From Chitinophagaceae bacterium (GTDB taxonomy: Bacteria > Bacteroidota > Bacteroidia > Chitinophagales > Chitinophagaceae), in the NCBI GenBank assembly GCA_017998385.1, contig JAGODE010000014.1, positions 1 through 35,961 of the forward strand: DNA of 35,961 nt, read 5' to 3'. Shown piece after piece: positions 34,253-35,961 of the stretch. The first letter of the stretch is position 1. Each line of letters begins with the position of its first letter. The translations under genes were made by a program, and so were the position numbers. The notes below the pieces were generated by a model that searched no databases, was not told where the DNA came from, and saw only the letters and a list, made by a program, of their open reading frames with translations.

Positions 34253-35961
34253 ATGTCTGCATTAGAAAACTATAGCGGGAAGTTTAAGGAGTTTAAACCT
34301 ACTTCCTGGGCTATCAGGAACAAAACCTCGATGTATCTCTTCATGCTCATCGTGACGCTGTGGGGAGTATACCAGTTTGTGGCATTGCCCAAGGAGCAAT
34401 ATCCTGATATCGTAATTCCGACGGTTTATGTACAAACCGTCTATGTGGGAAACTCTCCCAAGGACATTGAAAACCTGGTAACCCAACCCATCGAAAAACA
34501 GATAAAGGGTATTACCGGTGTGAAGGTCAATAAGGTTACCAGTACCAGTGTAAATGATTTTTCGGCGATTACTGTAGAATTTGGTACTGATGTAAAAGTG
34601 GATATAGCGGTTCAGAAGGTCAAGGATGCTATTGACAAAGCCAAACAGGATCTGCCAACCGATCTTACCCAGGAGCCAACCGCACTGGAGGTAAGCTTTT
34701 CGGAAATGCCGATCATGTATGTGAACCTGAGCGGCGATTTTGATCCGGTGCAGTTGAAAAGATATGCCGATGATTTGAAAGATCAGCTCGAAAGCCTGTC
34801 GCAGATCAACCGGGTAGATCTGGTAGGTGCTCCCGAGCGTGAGTTCCAGATCAATGTAGATAATTACCGGATGCAGGCTTCCGGCATCACCTTCAACGAT
34901 ATCTCTAACGCTGTAGCCAATGAAAATATGGACATCAGCGGCGGTCAGCTGCAGGTAGGTAATATGCAGCGCACCATGCAGCTCAAAGGCCAGTTTAAAA
35001 CAGCCAGCGATATTGAGCAGATCGTAGTGCGCAACTCAAGAGGCAACCCGATTTACCTGCGCGATGTGGCGGTGATCAAAGACACTATCAAAGAGCGCGA
35101 CAGCTATGCACGCCTCGACGGCAAGAATGTTATCACCCTCAACATCATCAAACGGGCGGGTGAAAACCTGATCGAAACCAGTGATAAAGTAAAAGAGATA
35201 ACTGCTCAGCTGAAAGAATCACAGTTTCCTCCCAACCTCGATGTACGTATTACGGGCGACAGCAGCAACTCTACCCGTACCTCTTTCAACGACCTGGTAA
35301 ACTCTATCGTGATCGGTTTTATCCTGGTATTGCTGATCCTGATGTTCTTTATGGGTGTGACCAATGCCTTCTTTGTGGCATTGAGTGTACCACTGAGTAT
35401 GTTTGTGGCATTTATGTTTCTGCCGCTGGGTAATATGGTGGTGGGTACCGCCATTACGCTCAACTTTATCGTGCTCTTTGCCCTGCTTTTCGGATTGGGT
35501 ATTATCGTGGATGACGCCATTGTGGTAATTGAGAATACACACCGCATCTTCATGGAAGCAAAAGGCAAAGTGTCTTCCACAAAAGCTGCTATGATGGCAG
35601 CAGGTGAAGTGTTTGTTCCCGTACTGGCTGGTACGCTTACGACCCTGGCGCCTTTCTTCCCGCTGCTGCTATGGCCGGGCATCATCGGTAAGTTTATGAT
35701 TTACCTGCCATTGATGCTCATATTCACTCTGGCGGCATCGCTGATTGTGGCCTTCCTGATGAACCCTGTATTTGCGGTTGATTTTATGAATCATCCGGAA
35801 AAAGATCACACTGCCAGCAAATGGGGCCTATTTAAAAAGTGGGGATTCTGGATACCGCTGGCGCTTGGTGTACTGCTCGATATACTGGGTGCGCCTTTCC
35901 TGGGCAACCTGATCATCTTTATCATGATCTGTATTGTGCTGAACCATTTCTTTATTGATAA
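34253..35961 (+). CDS. RND multidrug efflux transporter (AcrB/HAE1 family), 3' truncated
   Basis: This proton-driven pump subunit begins at the ATG at 34253 and runs to the right edge without a stop, giving 569 of roughly 1050 residues. The first helix (MYLFMLIVTLWGVYQF) is followed by the porter domain opening PKEQYPDIVIPTVYVQT and the family phrase PIEKQIKGITGVKVNKVTS. The fourth transmembrane segment carries GLGIIVDDAIVVIENTH with the proton-relay aspartates Asp420 and Asp421. At least five hydrophobic helices are visible after about residue 350. The DD pair and surrounding sequence favour drug or small-molecule export over heavy-metal (CzcA) transport, but the substrate cannot be read from the sequence. 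Confidence 0.93.
   Translation, partial: MSALENYSGKFKEFKPTSWAIRNKTSMYLFMLIVTLWGVYQFVALPKEQYPDIVIPTVYVQTVYVGNSPKDIENLVTQPIEKQIKGITGVKVNKVTSTSVNDFSAITVEFGTDVKVDIAVQKVKDAIDKAKQDLPTDLTQEPTALEVSFSEMPIMYVNLSGDFDPVQLKRYADDLKDQLESLSQINRVDLVGAPEREFQINVDNYRMQASGITFNDISNAVANENMDISGGQLQVGNMQRTMQLKGQFKTASDIEQIVVRNSRGNPIYLRDVAVIKDTIKERDSYARLDGKNVITLNIIKRAGENLIETSDKVKEITAQLKESQFPPNLDVRITGDSSNSTRTSFNDLVNSIVIGFILVLLILMFFMGVTNAFFVALSVPLSMFVAFMFLPLGNMVVGTAITLNFIVLFALLFGLGIIVDDAIVVIENTHRIFMEAKGKVSSTKAAMMAAGEVFVPVLAGTLTTLAPFFPLLLWPGIIGKFMIYLPLMLIFTLAASLIVAFLMNPVFAVDFMNHPEKDHTASKWGLFKKWGFWIPLALGVLLDILGAPFLGNLIIFIMICIVLNHFFID

Overview
The window looks like a chromosomal segment of a Bacteroidota bacterium, most likely from the Chitinophagaceae or a relative. 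The phylum call rests on an adjacent SusC/SusD pair, SusE-position lipoproteins with short lipoboxes, Bacteroidota-type -7 elements (TAnnTTTG) in front of several genes, and dense gene packing with few Shine-Dalgarno sequences. The family assignment is an inference and could be wrong. I saw no tRNA, rRNA, CRISPR array, IS element, phage gene or replication origin. No gap between genes exceeds 200 bp.

Positions 1-23406 form one co-directional plus-strand pectin utilisation locus, and its left edge is cut by the window. It begins with the outer-membrane uptake and binding layer: a partial SusC, a SusD and a beta-helix lipoprotein in the SusE position. Exported pectin-degrading enzymes follow: PL1 pectate lyase, CE12 acetylesterase, CE8 pectinesterase, a small NTF2-like protein, GH28 polygalacturonase, a GH105 hydrolase fused to a second domain, and a divergent CE8-like protein. 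The rest is cytoplasmic hexuronate catabolism: UxaB, UxaA, UxaC, KduD, KduI, KdgK, KdgA and an ExuT-like MFS transporter.

Together these genes can take de-esterified polygalacturonate to pyruvate and glyceraldehyde-3-phosphate by two converging routes. Saturated galacturonate goes through tagaturonate and altronate to 2-keto-3-deoxygluconate (KDG). Unsaturated sugars from the lyase and GH105 go through KduI and KduD to KDG. KdgK and KdgA then finish both routes. No transcription factor for the locus lies inside the window.

Positions 23604-30798 hold minus-strand housekeeping genes: a FadD-like acyl-CoA synthetase, a TPR protein, DUF1015 followed upstream by serC, an exported zinc-dependent S1/P1 nuclease or phospholipase C family protein, and a DUF502 membrane protein. 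Positions 30940-35961 are a plus-strand TetR-TolC-MFP-RND multidrug efflux operon with a clear dyad at its promoter. The RND pump gene runs off the right edge.

The gene content is mostly recognisable. The less explained material is a divergent pectinesterase-like protein that lacks one active-site glutamine, a two-domain GH105 protein, a 163-bp spacer before kduI built entirely of 8- and 9-bp periodic repeats, several stem-loops at gene boundaries, and a purine-rich simple repeat that appears inverted around a terminator and again inside a signal-peptide coding region.
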